NCBI RefSeq assembly: GCF_001552155.1 | Contig: NZ_BCQQ01000007.1 | Span: 1 to 64,000, forward strand | Direction of reading: 5' to 3' | From: Actinomadura formosensis NBRC 14204 | GTDB lineage: Bacteria > Actinomycetota > Actinomycetes > Streptosporangiales > Streptosporangiaceae | DNA: 64,000 nucleotides | Part shown: piece by piece, positions 7,265 to 15,900 of the stretch | How the letters are laid out: each line of letters opens with the position of its first letter | Position numbering within the stretch: the first letter of the stretch is position 1 | Made by a program: the position numbers and the translations under genes | Notes under the pieces: generated by a model | Told to the model about the DNA's origin: nothing | Seen by the model: only the letters and a program-made list of their open reading frames with translations | Databases searched by the model: none

Positions 7265-8308
7265 TCAGGCGACGCGGACTCCGCCGGCGAACGGGCGTCC
7301 GGCCATGGGGGCGATCTTGACGACGTCGCCGGTCTGCGGGGCGTGGACCATCTTGCCGTTGCCGATGTACATGCCCATGTGGTGCAGGTCGCTGTGGAAG
7401 AAGACCAGGTCGCCGGGCTTGAGCTGGCTCATGCTCACGTGGGTGCCGGCGTTGTACTGGCTGCCGGTGTAGTGGCCGAGGGTGATGCCGACCTGGGCGT
7501 AGGCGTACAGCGTCAGGCCGGAGCAGTCGAAGCCCCTGATGTTGGCGCCCTGCGCGGTGCCGTACGTCGGGCCGGAGGCGTCGCCGCCGCCCCAGGAGTA
7601 GGGGACGCCGAGCTGGCTCAGGGCGGCCTGGACGGCTCTCATCGCCTTGGCCGAGGCCCCTCCGGAGGCGACGTTCGGGGCCGAGCCGGGGTTCGCGCCG
7701 GGAGTGGCGTAGGTGCCGAGCTGGCGCTGGACCTTCTTGAGCTTGACCTGTAGTTCCCGGCGCTTCTTCTTCGCCTCCTCGGTGAGCTCGCGCACCTGCT
7801 TCGCACGCGCCTCGGCCGCCTTGCGGGCGCGTTCGGCGCCCTGCATCATCTGCAGCAGTTGCGTGACGCGGCTGTTGTCCTGCTTGGCGAAGTAGCTGAG
7901 GGTGGCGGACCGGTCGAGCACGGCCTGGGGGTCGGCGGACGAGGCGAACGAGACGGTCGGGTCGACCGGGCCGTTCTTGTAGGTCTCGGCGGCCATCTTC
8001 GCCATCCGCGAGCGCCCCTCGTCCAGGGTCCTCTTCTGCTGCTCGGAGGTCCTCTTGGCGACGATGGCGGCGTGCTGCGCCTGCTTGAGGCGTTCCCGCA
8101 GGCCGTTGTACTGCTCGCTGAGCTTCTCGGCCTCGTCGGCGAGCTTCTTCTGCTGGGCGGTCAGCTCCTTGCGCGTCGGCCTGGGCTTCGCCTCGGCCGG
8201 GGCGGGGGCCACCAGCCCGACGGAGATCATGATCGAGGCCGTCCATGCCGTGGTGGCGATGATCCTGCGGCGGGCTGACGTTCGCGGGCCGGCAGCTCGT
8301 CGCTGCAT
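7265..8308 (-). CDS. Secreted NlpC/P60 peptidoglycan hydrolase with coiled-coil N-terminus
   Basis: A 347-aa secreted endopeptidase of the RipA/CwlO type. Residues 1-40 are a long twin-arginine-like/Sec signal (SARRRIIATTAW, cut after APAEA). Residues about 45-215 are charged coiled coil (KLADEAEKLSEQYNGL; KKRRELQVKLKKVQRQL). The C-terminal NlpC/P60 domain (about 225-347) has the catalytic cysteine in RGFDCSGLTLY and the histidine in LHHMGMYIG. It cleaves stem peptides in peptidoglycan, and the coiled coil normally autoinhibits the enzyme. A c-di-AMP riboswitch lies directly upstream, and a palindrome shared with the nuo promoter lies upstream of that. Confidence 0.92.
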   Translation of the reverse strand: MQRRAAGPRTSARRRIIATTAWTASIMISVGLVAPAPAEAKPRPTRKELTAQQKKLADEAEKLSEQYNGLRERLKQAQHAAIVAKRTSEQQKRTLDEGRSRMAKMAAETYKNGPVDPTVSFASSADPQAVLDRSATLSYFAKQDNSRVTQLLQMMQGAERARKAAEARAKQVRELTEEAKKKRRELQVKLKKVQRQLGTYATPGANPGSAPNVASGGASAKAMRAVQAALSQLGVPYSWGGGDASGPTYGTAQGANIRGFDCSGLTLYAYAQVGITLGHYTGSQYNAGTHVSMSQLKPGDLVFFHSDLHHMGMYIGNGKMVHAPQTGDVVKIAPMAGRPFAGGVRVA

Positions 8309-8327
8309 GCGCTGTCCTCTCCTGTAA

Positions 8328-8447
8328 CGCCTACCGGGTCAGCTGACGGGTTCGGGCCGGAGCCGCCCTACCGTCCGCGCGGGACGGACTCACCCCGGTG
8401 AAGATCGGGTCCCCGGTTCCCGGGACGGGGTCCGCGGGATTTGGCGC
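8328..8447 (-). promoter_or_regulatory. ydaO/yuaA-type c-di-AMP riboswitch
   Basis: On the minus strand the leader of the NlpC/P60 gene carries the conserved ydaO blocks. The 3' end reads CCGAACCCGTCAGCTGACCC followed by GGTAGGCG; the middle has GGAACCGGGGACCC and CACCGGGGTGAGTCC; the 5' CGCC can pair with the terminal GGCG to close P1. This architecture upstream of cell-wall hydrolase genes is well established in actinobacteria, where c-di-AMP lowers expression. The RBS GGAGAGG and ATG lie directly after it. Confidence 0.9.
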
Positions 8448-8486
8448 GGCCATCGGCCGTCCCCGGCGGGGACGCGGCACCGTGAC

Positions 8487-8505
8487 CTCCTACGGAGGGT
8501 AGGAG
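8487..8505. promoter_or_regulatory. 19-bp palindrome (site 1), candidate BlaI-type operator
   Basis: CTCCTAC-GGAGG-GTAGGAG, arms 7 bp, centre 5 bp. The arms and spacing are identical to the site in front of nuoA at 18913. It lies 40-58 bases upstream of the riboswitch, where the promoter of the NlpC/P60 gene should be. A BlaI-family repressor is encoded about 1 kb away. The TAC...GTA core fits BlaI/MecI/CopY operators (TACA/TGTA); the assignment is inferred. Confidence 0.5.
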
Positions 8506-8579
8506 AAAAGCCGCCTCCTCCGCCACTCGGCCAGCCGAATTGAACGTTTCTCACCCGGGTCCCGGCGGCCCCGCGGAGC

Positions 8580-9518
8580 TCAGCAGATCATGGCCAGTTC
8601 GGCGATCGCCGCGGCCCCGACGAGGAGCGGCGCCGCGACCGCCGTCGTCGCGAAGGCGCCGGCCGCCAGCCGGACGGCCCGGCGCGGCCCCACCGGCTCG
8701 GCGGCCTCCAGCCTGCGCACCCGCTCCGCCAGCCTGCCCCTCCCGGGGCCGCCGGTCGCGCCCAGCGCGCCCGCCGCGCCCGGAGCCGCGGAGAGCCGGC
8801 ACAGGGCGTCCACCAGTGCCCGCCTGCCGCAGGCGCGCGCCGCGGCGTCGTCGGCGGCCATCTCCAGCAGCAGCGGCAGCCGCGCCTTCGCGCGCCGGAC
8901 GGTCGGCAGCCACGGCAGCAGCGCGTGGACCAGGTCGAGCATGAGCAGCAGCGCGTGGTGACGCTGGCGCAGATGGGCCCGCTCGTGCGCGAGCACCGCG
9001 CCGAACTCGGCGGCGCTGAGCGACTCCTGCGCCCCCGTGCTCACCACGATCGCGCGGCGCCGCGCGGGCAGGGAGTAGGCCACGGGGACGGGATGGTCGA
9101 GGACCAGGACGTCCGGATGCCGCCGGTGCTCCCGGGCGACCAGGCGCAGCATCTCCCGGTGCCGGCGGCGGTGCCGCACCGCCCGGCCGAGCCGGGGCAG
9201 GCTCCGCGCGAGCGCGGCACCGCAGCCCGTCACCAGGATCAGGCTCGCGGCGGTCGCCGCCGCGATCGCCGGATACCCGTGGTGGGGCAGGCAATCACGC
9301 AGCCGGCCGAGGAGGCCGTGGCCCGGTCCGGGCGGGGAGAGCAACGCGACCGCCACGAGGCCCGCGCCGGCGACCACGGCGCCCACCAGAGCCGCGACCC
9401 AGCAGGCGGCGGCGGTCGCCGGGCTGAGCGCGGGACGCCGCAGGCGGTCCAGGACGGGCCCGGCGAGACACCCGAGCACGACCGCCGACATGAGCAGGCC
9501 GGCCATCGACACGATCAC
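8580..9518 (-). CDS. M56/M48-type membrane metallopeptidase (BlaR1-like)
   Basis: A 312-aa integral membrane protein with hydrophobic segments near residues 3-22, 35-58, 78-97 and at the C-terminus (AAGAFATTAVAAPLLVGAAAIAEL). The cytosolic loop holds the zinc motif HExxH in AEFGAVLAHERAHLRQRHH, which is characteristic of M56 peptidases. It lacks the penicillin-binding sensor domain of true BlaR1. Proteins of this type in actinomycetes are encoded next to a BlaI repressor and are thought to trigger its cleavage. It follows the BlaI gene by four bases, so the two form an operon. Confidence 0.88.
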   Translation of the reverse strand: MIVSMAGLLMSAVVLGCLAGPVLDRLRRPALSPATAAACWVAALVGAVVAGAGLVAVALLSPPGPGHGLLGRLRDCLPHHGYPAIAAATAASLILVTGCGAALARSLPRLGRAVRHRRRHREMLRLVAREHRRHPDVLVLDHPVPVAYSLPARRRAIVVSTGAQESLSAAEFGAVLAHERAHLRQRHHALLLMLDLVHALLPWLPTVRRAKARLPLLLEMAADDAAARACGRRALVDALCRLSAAPGAAGALGATGGPGRGRLAERVRRLEAAEPVGPRRAVRLAAGAFATTAVAAPLLVGAAAIAELAMIC

Positions 9519-9522
9519 GCGA

Positions 9523-9903
9523 TCATTCCTCGTCGCCTTCGGCGGCCCGCCGGCGCAGCACGTCCAGCAGGTGACCGACGTCCTCCCGGGGGACGCTTTC
9601 CGCGAATCTGGCCAGGATGGCGCCGCTGTCGGGGGCGTCGGTGAGGGCGTCCAGCATCAGGTCGACCGCGTAGTCCTCCCGCGCACGCGTGGGGCTGTAG
9701 CGGTACGCGAGCCCGTCCTGCGTGCGCCGCAGCAGGCCCTTCTGCGCCAGGCGTTCCGCCACGGTCTGCACGGTGTTGTAGGCCAGCGGCCTGTCGGCGT
9801 CCTCGTTCAGCCTCGCCAGCAGTTCGCGCACCCGCAGCGGGCCGGGCGCCGCCCAGAGCACGTCCATGATGGAGCGCTCAAGCGATCCAGCCAGTCCGGC
9901 CAC
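9523..9903 (-). CDS. BlaI/MecI/CopY-family repressor
   Basis: A 126-aa winged-helix repressor. LERSIMDVLWAAPGPLRVRELLARL forms the start of the DNA-binding domain (shown in parts: IMDVLWAAPGPLRVREL), and LAYNTVQTVAERLAQKGLLRR is the recognition helix and wing. The C-terminal helices (YAVDLMLDALTDAPDSG) form the dimer and protease-sensitive region. It is co-transcribed with the downstream M56 peptidase gene. Its targets may include the two CTCCTAC-N5-GTAGGAG palindromes at 8487 and 18913; none is visible in its own upstream region. Confidence 0.9.
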   Translation of the reverse strand: MAGLAGSLERSIMDVLWAAPGPLRVRELLARLNEDADRPLAYNTVQTVAERLAQKGLLRRTQDGLAYRYSPTRAREDYAVDLMLDALTDAPDSGAILARFAESVPREDVGHLLDVLRRRAAEGDEE

Positions 9904-10053
9904 GCGGTCACCCCCTCACGCCATTGTGCCGGAGATCCGGATCGCGCCGAAGGTTCGGCCGGACTGCGATGGCACCGGACGGATTGGGCATAAGTCGTCC
10001 GGAAGCAGCGAGAACACAGAAGATGACAACCGGGGGCGGCTTTGGCGGCGACG

Positions 10054-10800
10054 ATGGATCTTCGCGGCAGGACGGCGATCGTGACCGGCGCGGCACGCGG
10101 CATCGGAGCCGCGATCGCCGGTGCGCTGGTGGCCGACGGCGCCCGGGTGGTGATCGGCGACATCCTGGACGGCGAGGGGGAAGAGCTCGCCGAGCGGCTG
10201 GGTGACGGGGCGGTGTACGTGCACCTGGACGTGACGGACTCCGCGCACTGGCAGGCCGCTCTCGCCGAGGCCGAACGGCTCTTCGGCCCGGTGTCGGTGC
10301 TGGTCAACAATGCCGGCATCGTCGAGTTCGGCGGCATCGCCGACCAGCCCGCGGACTCGTTCCGCCGCGTGATCGACATCAACCTCTACGGGGCCTGGCT
10401 GGGGATGCGCACCGCGCTGCCGTCCCTGCGCCGGGCGGGAGGCGGCTGCATCGTCAACATCTCCTCCACCGCGGGCCTGATGGGCTACGCCAACCTCGGC
10501 GCCTACACCGCCAGTAAATGGGGACTGCGCGGCCTCACCAAGACCGCGGCCCTGGAACTCGCCGCCGACGGCGTCCGCGTCTGCTCCGTCCACCCCGGCC
10601 CCATCCGGACGCCCATGACCTCCGGCATGGACGACTCCCTCACCGCCGGCCAGCCGATCCCCCGCTTCGGCGAACCCGAAGAAGTAGCCCAGATGGTGCA
10701 CTTCATCATCACCCGGGCCACCTACTCCACCGGAAGCGAGTTCGTCGTCGACGGGGGCGCGGCCACCGGCATCACCCCACCGGTCAACCCGTCCACCTGA
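10054..10800 (+). CDS. Short-chain dehydrogenase/reductase
   Basis: A 248-aa classical SDR oxidoreductase. It has the nucleotide motif TGAARGIG (residues 12-19), NNAG, the catalytic serine in VNISSTAG, YTASK for the active-site Tyr/Lys, and HPGPIRTPM after it. An acidic residue follows beta-2 (VVIGDI), suggesting NAD(H) rather than NADP(H). Length and sequence fit 3-alpha/20-beta-hydroxysteroid dehydrogenase-type SDRs; the natural substrate is unknown. ATG 10054 gives the usual MDLRGRTAIVTG start. A TTG at 10042 with GGGGGCGG ahead of it is an alternative. It stands alone, convergent with the nuo operon. Confidence 0.88.
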   Translation: MDLRGRTAIVTGAARGIGAAIAGALVADGARVVIGDILDGEGEELAERLGDGAVYVHLDVTDSAHWQAALAEAERLFGPVSVLVNNAGIVEFGGIADQPADSFRRVIDINLYGAWLGMRTALPSLRRAGGGCIVNISSTAGLMGYANLGAYTASKWGLRGLTKTAALELAADGVRVCSVHPGPIRTPMTSGMDDSLTAGQPIPRFGEPEEVAQMVHFIITRATYSTGSEFVVDGGAATGITPPVNPST

Positions 10801-10809
10801 CCGGCGCAC

Positions 10810-10824
10810 ACCCGGCCGCCGGGT
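10810..10824. terminator. Small hairpin between convergent SDR gene and nuoN
   Basis: A 6-bp stem ACCCGG / CCGGGT with a 3-base loop in the 39-base gap between two convergent genes. Weak, but the only candidate terminator there. Confidence 0.35.
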
Positions 10825-10839
10825 CCTGCCACCCGCCGT

Positions 10840-12228
10840 TCAGCCGATGGCGAGGGGAATGCCGGCTCCGATGCCGAGGACGAGCGAACCCCCCGCCGCC
10901 GCGTAGGCGATCCACCGTGCCGAAGGAGCGGGACGGCGCTCGCCTCCACCGTCCCGCCGCCGCATCATCGGGACGATCCAGCGCAGGTAGTAGAAGACAC
11001 TGGCGACCGAGTTGACGGCGGCGGCCACCGCGAGCCATGTGTAGTGACCGTCCAGCGCGGCCCCGAATATCAGCAGTTTGCCCACGAAGACCGCGGTCGG
11101 CGGCGTGCCGACGAGACCCAGCAGGCAGACCACCAGGGACACGGCGAGCAGCGGGCTGCGGCGGGCGAGCCCGGTGTAGGCGAGCAGGTCGTCTCGGCCG
11201 ACGGCGATGACGGCGGCGAAGGCTCCGAGGTTCGTGACGGCGTACCCGGCCAGATAGAACAGCAGCGCCGGCTCGGCCAGGTCGGTCCGTCCCGCCATCG
11301 CGATCGGGACCAGCAGGTATCCGGCCTGGCCGATGGTGGAGTAGGCGAGGAGCCGCCGGACGTTGCGCTGCGCGAAGGCCGCGAGGTTGCCCAGCGTCAT
11401 CGTCGCGGCGGCGATCACCGCGACGAGCAGCGGCCAGTCGTCCCTGCCGGGCGGCAGCGCCTGGACCGCGAAACGGTAGAGGGCGGCGAAGGCTCCGATC
11501 TTCGGCACGGTGGTGACGAACGCCGCGACGACCCGGGGCGCCCCCTCGGTGACGTCCGGGACCCAGAAGTGCGCGGGCACGGCGCCCGCTTTGAACATCA
11601 GGCCGGCGAGCAGCAGCACCACCCCGACCGCGACCGCGCCGCCCGGTGCCGTTCCCAGCCCGGCGGCGAGCGTTTCGTACGACGTGCCGCGGCCCAGCCC
11701 GAACAGCAGCGTGACACCGGCCAGCATGAGAATGCCCAGGAAGGCGCCCATCAGGTAGTACTTGAGCGCCGCCTCGGTGCCCGGCGCGTCCTTCCCGAAG
11801 CCCGCCAGAACGTATCCGGGGATGCCGGCCAGCAGATAGGCGGCCACCAGCACGAGGAGATCGGACGCGGCGCCGAGCACGATCGTGCCGAGGGCGGCCA
11901 GCATGAGCAGCGTGTGGAACTCGCTTTCCCGGCGATGGCCGCGCAGCGGTCCGGCCGCGAGGCCGATCACCAGCAGGGTCGCCGCCGTCACGACGATCCG
12001 CGTCACGTGGGTGAGGGGGTCGAGCATGAACGCGTCGAACGTCGTCAGGTCCGCCCGGCGGGCGGCGAGTCCCGCGGTCACGAGCCCCGCCACCAGGCCG
12101 GTCCCGCACAGGACGGCGACGATCCACTGCCGGGTCCGCGGCAGGAACGACCCGGTGAGAAGCCCGGTGACGGCGGTGCCGAGCACGCACAGTTCCGGCA
12201 GGAGATCCGCCGGGTTCTCCCGCGTCAT
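10840..12228 (-). CDS. nuoN: NADH-quinone oxidoreductase subunit N
   Basis: A 462-aa antiporter-like membrane subunit with about 14 hydrophobic helices. It has typical NuoN features: LLMLAALGTIVLGAASDLLVL near residue 100 (in parts), LKYYLMGAFLG, KAGAVPAHFWVPDVTEGAP, and LLAYSTIGQAGYLL. It is the last gene of the nuo operon. The start ATG at 12228 overlaps the nuoM stop by four bases. In a complete complex I this subunit pumps protons; here it belongs to a reduced operon with no NADH module. Confidence 0.92.
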   Translation of the reverse strand: MTRENPADLLPELCVLGTAVTGLLTGSFLPRTRQWIVAVLCGTGLVAGLVTAGLAARRADLTTFDAFMLDPLTHVTRIVVTAATLLVIGLAAGPLRGHRRESEFHTLLMLAALGTIVLGAASDLLVLVAAYLLAGIPGYVLAGFGKDAPGTEAALKYYLMGAFLGILMLAGVTLLFGLGRGTSYETLAAGLGTAPGGAVAVGVVLLLAGLMFKAGAVPAHFWVPDVTEGAPRVVAAFVTTVPKIGAFAALYRFAVQALPPGRDDWPLLVAVIAAATMTLGNLAAFAQRNVRRLLAYSTIGQAGYLLVPIAMAGRTDLAEPALLFYLAGYAVTNLGAFAAVIAVGRDDLLAYTGLARRSPLLAVSLVVCLLGLVGTPPTAVFVGKLLIFGAALDGHYTWLAVAAAVNSVASVFYYLRWIVPMMRRRDGGGERRPAPSARWIAYAAAGGSLVLGIGAGIPLAIG

Positions 12229-13724
12229 CGCGCCACCAGCGCGACGACGGCGGACGAGACCGGCTCGATGACGTCCAGCAGGAACCGGGGCGCGACCCCG
12301 ATGGCCGCGGACAGCGCGAGCAGCGGCGCCACCGCGGCGAGTTCGCTGCGCCGCACGTCGGTGACCTGGGAGGTGAGTTCCCCGGGCGGCCCCAGGACGG
12401 CGCGGTGCAGCAGACGCAGGAACAGCGCCGCCGTGATCAGGATGCCGGGGATCGCCAGCGCGCCGGCCACGACGAGCCCGGGGCCACCGCCGCCGATCAC
12501 CCCGGTGAAGATCTGGAACTCGGCGATGAAACCGGAAAGACCCGGCAGGCCGAGCGAGGCGAACGCGCCGAGCGCGACGAGCCCGGAGAAGACCGGGGCG
12601 GCCCGGGCGAGGCCGCCGAACCGTCCCATGTCGTAGCCGTGCGCCCTGTCGTAGAGCACGCCGGACAGCAGGAAGAGCGCACCGGTGATCAGCCCGTGGC
12701 TCACCATCTGGGTGACGGCGCCGGTCACCGCGAGCCGCCGGGCGGCCTGCTCGCCCGCGGCCCCGGCGGCGCCGAGCGCCAGGACGATGTATCCCATGTG
12801 GTTCACCGAGGTGTAGGCGATCAGCCGTTTGAGGTCCTCTTGGGCGAACGCGACCAGCGCCCCGTAAAGGACGCTGACCAGCCCCAGGATGATGATCGCC
12901 CAGGCGTACCGGCGCCAGGCGTCCGGCAGCATCGGCATCGCGATGCGGATGAGGCCGTAGGTGCCCATCTTCAGCAGGATCCCGGCCAGGATCGCCGACC
13001 CGGCGGCGGGCGCGTCGGTGTGCGCGGGCGGCAGCCAGGTGTGGAACGGCACGGCCGGCGTCTTGATGGCCAGCCCGAGGCCGATGGCCAGCAGGACGAG
13101 CCCCGCGAGCCCCGGGGACCCGGCCAGCGCCGGGGTCCGGGTCAGCTCGACCATGTCGAAGGTGTGCGGCTCGGCGCCGAGGTAGAGGCCGATGAAGCCC
13201 AGCAGCAGGGCCAGCGACCCCAGGAAGGTGTACAGGAAGAACTTCAGCGCCGACCGTGTCCGGTCGCCGTGCCCCCACCCCGCGATGACGAAGTACATGC
13301 CGACGATGGACAGGTCGAAGAAGACGAAGAACAGCAGCAGGTCCAGGGCCGCGAACAGGCCCGAGGACACCGTCTGGAGGAACAGGAAGAGCACCGCGAA
13401 GGCCCGCACCTGCGGGGGCCGGCGCAGCGAGTAGATCGCGCAGACCAGGAACAGCAGTGCGGTGAGCGCCAGCAGCGGCAGCGACAGCCCGTCGACGCCG
13501 ATGTGGTAGGCGGCGCGGACCGACGGGATCCAGCGCACCTTCTCCTCGTAGGAGATGCCGCCGCCGTTCCCGTGTCCGATCCACAGGGCGATGACCAGGG
13601 CGAGATCGGCGGCGCACGCGACGATCCAGGTCCAGACCACCGTGCGGGCGCCGGGGGCCGGAACGGCGCAGAGACCGAGCGCGGCGGCGAGCGGGAGGAA
13701 GATCACCAGGGAGAGCACGTTCAC
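12225..13724 (-). CDS. nuoM: NADH-quinone oxidoreductase subunit M
   Basis: A 499-aa antiporter-like subunit with about 14 transmembrane helices. Diagnostic segments are YHIGVDGLSLPLLALTALL, FFVFFDLSIVGMYFVI, KTPAVPFHTWLPPAHTDAP and LIAYTSVNHMGYIVLALGA. The start is GTG at 13724, whose GTGA overlaps the nuoL stop. Stop and nuoN start also overlap, so translation is coupled. Proton-pumping role by family. Confidence 0.92.
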   Translation of the reverse strand: MNVLSLVIFLPLAAALGLCAVPAPGARTVVWTWIVACAADLALVIALWIGHGNGGGISYEEKVRWIPSVRAAYHIGVDGLSLPLLALTALLFLVCAIYSLRRPPQVRAFAVLFLFLQTVSSGLFAALDLLLFFVFFDLSIVGMYFVIAGWGHGDRTRSALKFFLYTFLGSLALLLGFIGLYLGAEPHTFDMVELTRTPALAGSPGLAGLVLLAIGLGLAIKTPAVPFHTWLPPAHTDAPAAGSAILAGILLKMGTYGLIRIAMPMLPDAWRRYAWAIIILGLVSVLYGALVAFAQEDLKRLIAYTSVNHMGYIVLALGAAGAAGEQAARRLAVTGAVTQMVSHGLITGALFLLSGVLYDRAHGYDMGRFGGLARAAPVFSGLVALGAFASLGLPGLSGFIAEFQIFTGVIGGGGPGLVVAGALAIPGILITAALFLRLLHRAVLGPPGELTSQVTDVRRSELAAVAPLLALSAAIGVAPRFLLDVIEPVSSAVVALVAR

Positions 13725-15598
13725 CTGACCAGCAGGACGATGAGGATGAGCACGGCGAGCAGGACGGCGGCCTGCGCGTAGTAGGTGTGCACCTGCCCGG
13801 TCTGCGGGCGGCGGGCCGCCGCGCCGAGCCACCGGGCTCCCCTGCCGACCGCGTCGACGAGGCCGTCCACCCTGACCTCCACCCGGTGGTCGGCGAGCGC
13901 CGCGGCGCGCCGTCCGGTGGCGGCGGCGACCCGTACCCCGCCGTCGATGACCCGGTCGTCGAACCGGGCGAGCGCCTGGGCGAGCGCGAACACCGGACGC
14001 GCGACGAGCGTGCGGGCGAGCCGTTCGAGATGGAGCCAGTGCAGGGCGGGCGCCGTCCACGCCGCTCGCGCCCGGACGCCGCGGCGCACGAACGTCCATG
14101 TCACGGCGAGGACCACGAGCGCCAGTGCGCCGGAGACGGCGAGTTCGGCGGGGCTCGCGGCCGGTTCTCCCCCGGCGCCGAGGAGGTCCCGCCACGCGCC
14201 GTCCACCGGCGGCAGCGCGAGGACCCCGAGAACCGCCGCCCCCAGGGCGAGCACGGGCAGCGGGAGCCTTTCGAGCGGGCCGAGGCGCCGCGTCCCGTGC
14301 CGCCCGGTGGCCCCGCGGGCCGCGGCGCCGGTCGGACGGGTCACGGCGATGAGCGCCCGGCCCGCGTAGCCCGCCGACAGCAGTCCCGCGGCGAGCCCCA
14401 CCGCGTACAGCGCCGGGGAGTCCGCCAGGGCCGCGGCGAGCACGGCGTCCTTGGTGGCCCACAGCGACAGCGGCGGCACGGCGGCGAGGGCGAGCGCGCC
14501 GATGCCGAACGTGACGCCGACCAGGCGGTACCGGCGCGCCGCGCCGTGCAGTTCGCCGAGGTCCTTGGTGCCGAGGGCCGACAGCCACGTGCCCGCCGCG
14601 AGGAACAGCAGGCTCTTCACCGCGGCGTGCGCGACGAGTTGGGCGGTGCCGCCCGCGACCGCACCGGCTCCGGCGGCGAGCACCATGAAACCGATCTGCG
14701 CGCACGTCGAGGCCGCCAGCAGTTGCTTCAGATCCCGCTGGGCCAGCGCCACCGCGCCCAGCAGCAGCGCGGTGAGAGCACCCGCCCACGCCACCAGCGT
14801 CGCCGCCCAGCCGGTCGCGGTCAGCAGCGGCCCCAGGCGCAGCAGCAGGTAGGCCCCGGCGGCCACCATGGTGGCCGAGTGCAGCAGCGCCGAGACGGGA
14901 CTCGGGCCGTCCATCGCCCGGGAGAGCCAGAAGGAGAACGGAAGCTGCGCCGACTTGCCCAGCGCGGCCAGGACGGCGCCGGCCGCGATGAGGTCCGGCC
15001 AGTGCCCGCGCCCGGCCGCCAGGCCGGCCAGGTCCAGCGAGCCCGTCCCGGCCAGGGCGGCGCCGGCGGCGAAGTAGAGGCCGAGGTCGGCGGCGCGGGT
15101 GGTGAGGAAGGAGACGTCCGCGGATCCGACCCGGCCGGGGTCGCGCCACCAGAAGCCGATGAGCGCGTACGACATCGCGCCCATGACCTCCCAGCCCATC
15201 AGCAGGACGGCCAGGTCGGTCGCGGTGACCGTCACCAGCATGGCCCCGGTGAACACCAGCATCAGGCCGAAGAAGCGCGCCCGCGACTCGTCCGCGCCGA
15301 ACTCGCCCGCGGCGAACACGACGACGGCCAGGCTCACCGCGGCGACCGTCACGATGAGGGCCGCGGACAGCCCGTCCACCGCCAGCCCGGCGGGCAGCCG
15401 GCCGAACAGCGGGAACCGCACCGCCGGACGGGCCAGCGCGGCGGCGACGGCGAGGCCGAGCGTGGCGGCCAGGGCCAGCACGGCGGCGGCGGGAGCCGCG
15501 GGGTCGAGGCGGCGGCGCCCGACCGTGAAACGCCCGGTGAGCAGGAGCGCCCCGGTGGTGAGCGGTACCGCCGGGAGGAGCCGGCCGAGAAGGTTCAT
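13721..15598 (-). CDS. nuoL: NADH-quinone oxidoreductase subunit L
   Basis: A 625-aa membrane subunit with the NuoL/antiporter core: FFGLMLVFTGAMLVTVTATD, LMGWEVMGAMSYALIGFWW, GKSAQLPFSFWLSRAMDGPSPVSALLHSATMV (quoted in parts), and DLKQLLAASTCAQIGFMVL. The C-terminal lateral helix and final anchor (VLLAVLILIVLLV) are present. The canonical [24 protein letters not shown] is here FSFWLSRAMDGPSPVSALLH, with the histidine before W replaced by phenylalanine/serine. The start ATG 15598 overlaps the nuoK stop. Confidence 0.92.
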   Translation of the reverse strand: MNLLGRLLPAVPLTTGALLLTGRFTVGRRRLDPAAPAAAVLALAATLGLAVAAALARPAVRFPLFGRLPAGLAVDGLSAALIVTVAAVSLAVVVFAAGEFGADESRARFFGLMLVFTGAMLVTVTATDLAVLLMGWEVMGAMSYALIGFWWRDPGRVGSADVSFLTTRAADLGLYFAAGAALAGTGSLDLAGLAAGRGHWPDLIAAGAVLAALGKSAQLPFSFWLSRAMDGPSPVSALLHSATMVAAGAYLLLRLGPLLTATGWAATLVAWAGALTALLLGAVALAQRDLKQLLAASTCAQIGFMVLAAGAGAVAGGTAQLVAHAAVKSLLFLAAGTWLSALGTKDLGELHGAARRYRLVGVTFGIGALALAAVPPLSLWATKDAVLAAALADSPALYAVGLAAGLLSAGYAGRALIAVTRPTGAAARGATGRHGTRRLGPLERLPLPVLALGAAVLGVLALPPVDGAWRDLLGAGGEPAASPAELAVSGALALVVLAVTWTFVRRGVRARAAWTAPALHWLHLERLARTLVARPVFALAQALARFDDRVIDGGVRVAAATGRRAAALADHRVEVRVDGLVDAVGRGARWLGAAARRPQTGQVHTYYAQAAVLLAVLILIVLLVR

Positions 15599-15900
15599 CC
15601 CCTCAGGTCCCCGGCTTCGTCGGTGACGTCCACGTCCCGGCTGCGGAACAGCGCGGTCACCACGGCGAACCCCATCGCCATTTCCAGCGCCATGACCGTG
15701 ACGGCCACGAGCACCAGGACCTGGCCGTCCGCCGTCCCGGGCGCGATGTGGAACCAGAACGCGGCGCCGGCCACCAGGATCCCGTTGATCATGAGTTCGA
15801 GGCCCATCATCACCATCACGATCGACTGCTGGGAGAGCGCCCCGTACAGGCCGACCGCGAACAGTGCCGCGGCGAGCAGCAGGAAGACCTGGAGGTTCAT
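15595..15900 (-). CDS. nuoK: NADH-quinone oxidoreductase subunit K
   Basis: A 101-aa subunit with three transmembrane helices: LQVFLLLAAALFAVGLYG, SIVMVMMGLELMINGILVAG (which carries the conserved membrane glutamate) and VLVLVAVTVMALEMAMGFAV (second conserved glutamate). Length is normal. It overlaps nuoJ and nuoL by four bases on each side. Confidence 0.93.
   Translation of the reverse strand: MNLQVFLLLAAALFAVGLYGALSQQSIVMVMMGLELMINGILVAGAAFWFHIAPGTADGQVLVLVAVTVMALEMAMGFAVVTALFRSRDVDVTDEAGDLRG

Noticed and set aside
8505..8575. tRNA-like blocks on the minus strand (GTTCAATTC and GGCCGAGTGG)
   Set aside because: The order is wrong: the T-loop-like block lies 5' of the D-arm-like block, and no acceptor stem can be formed.
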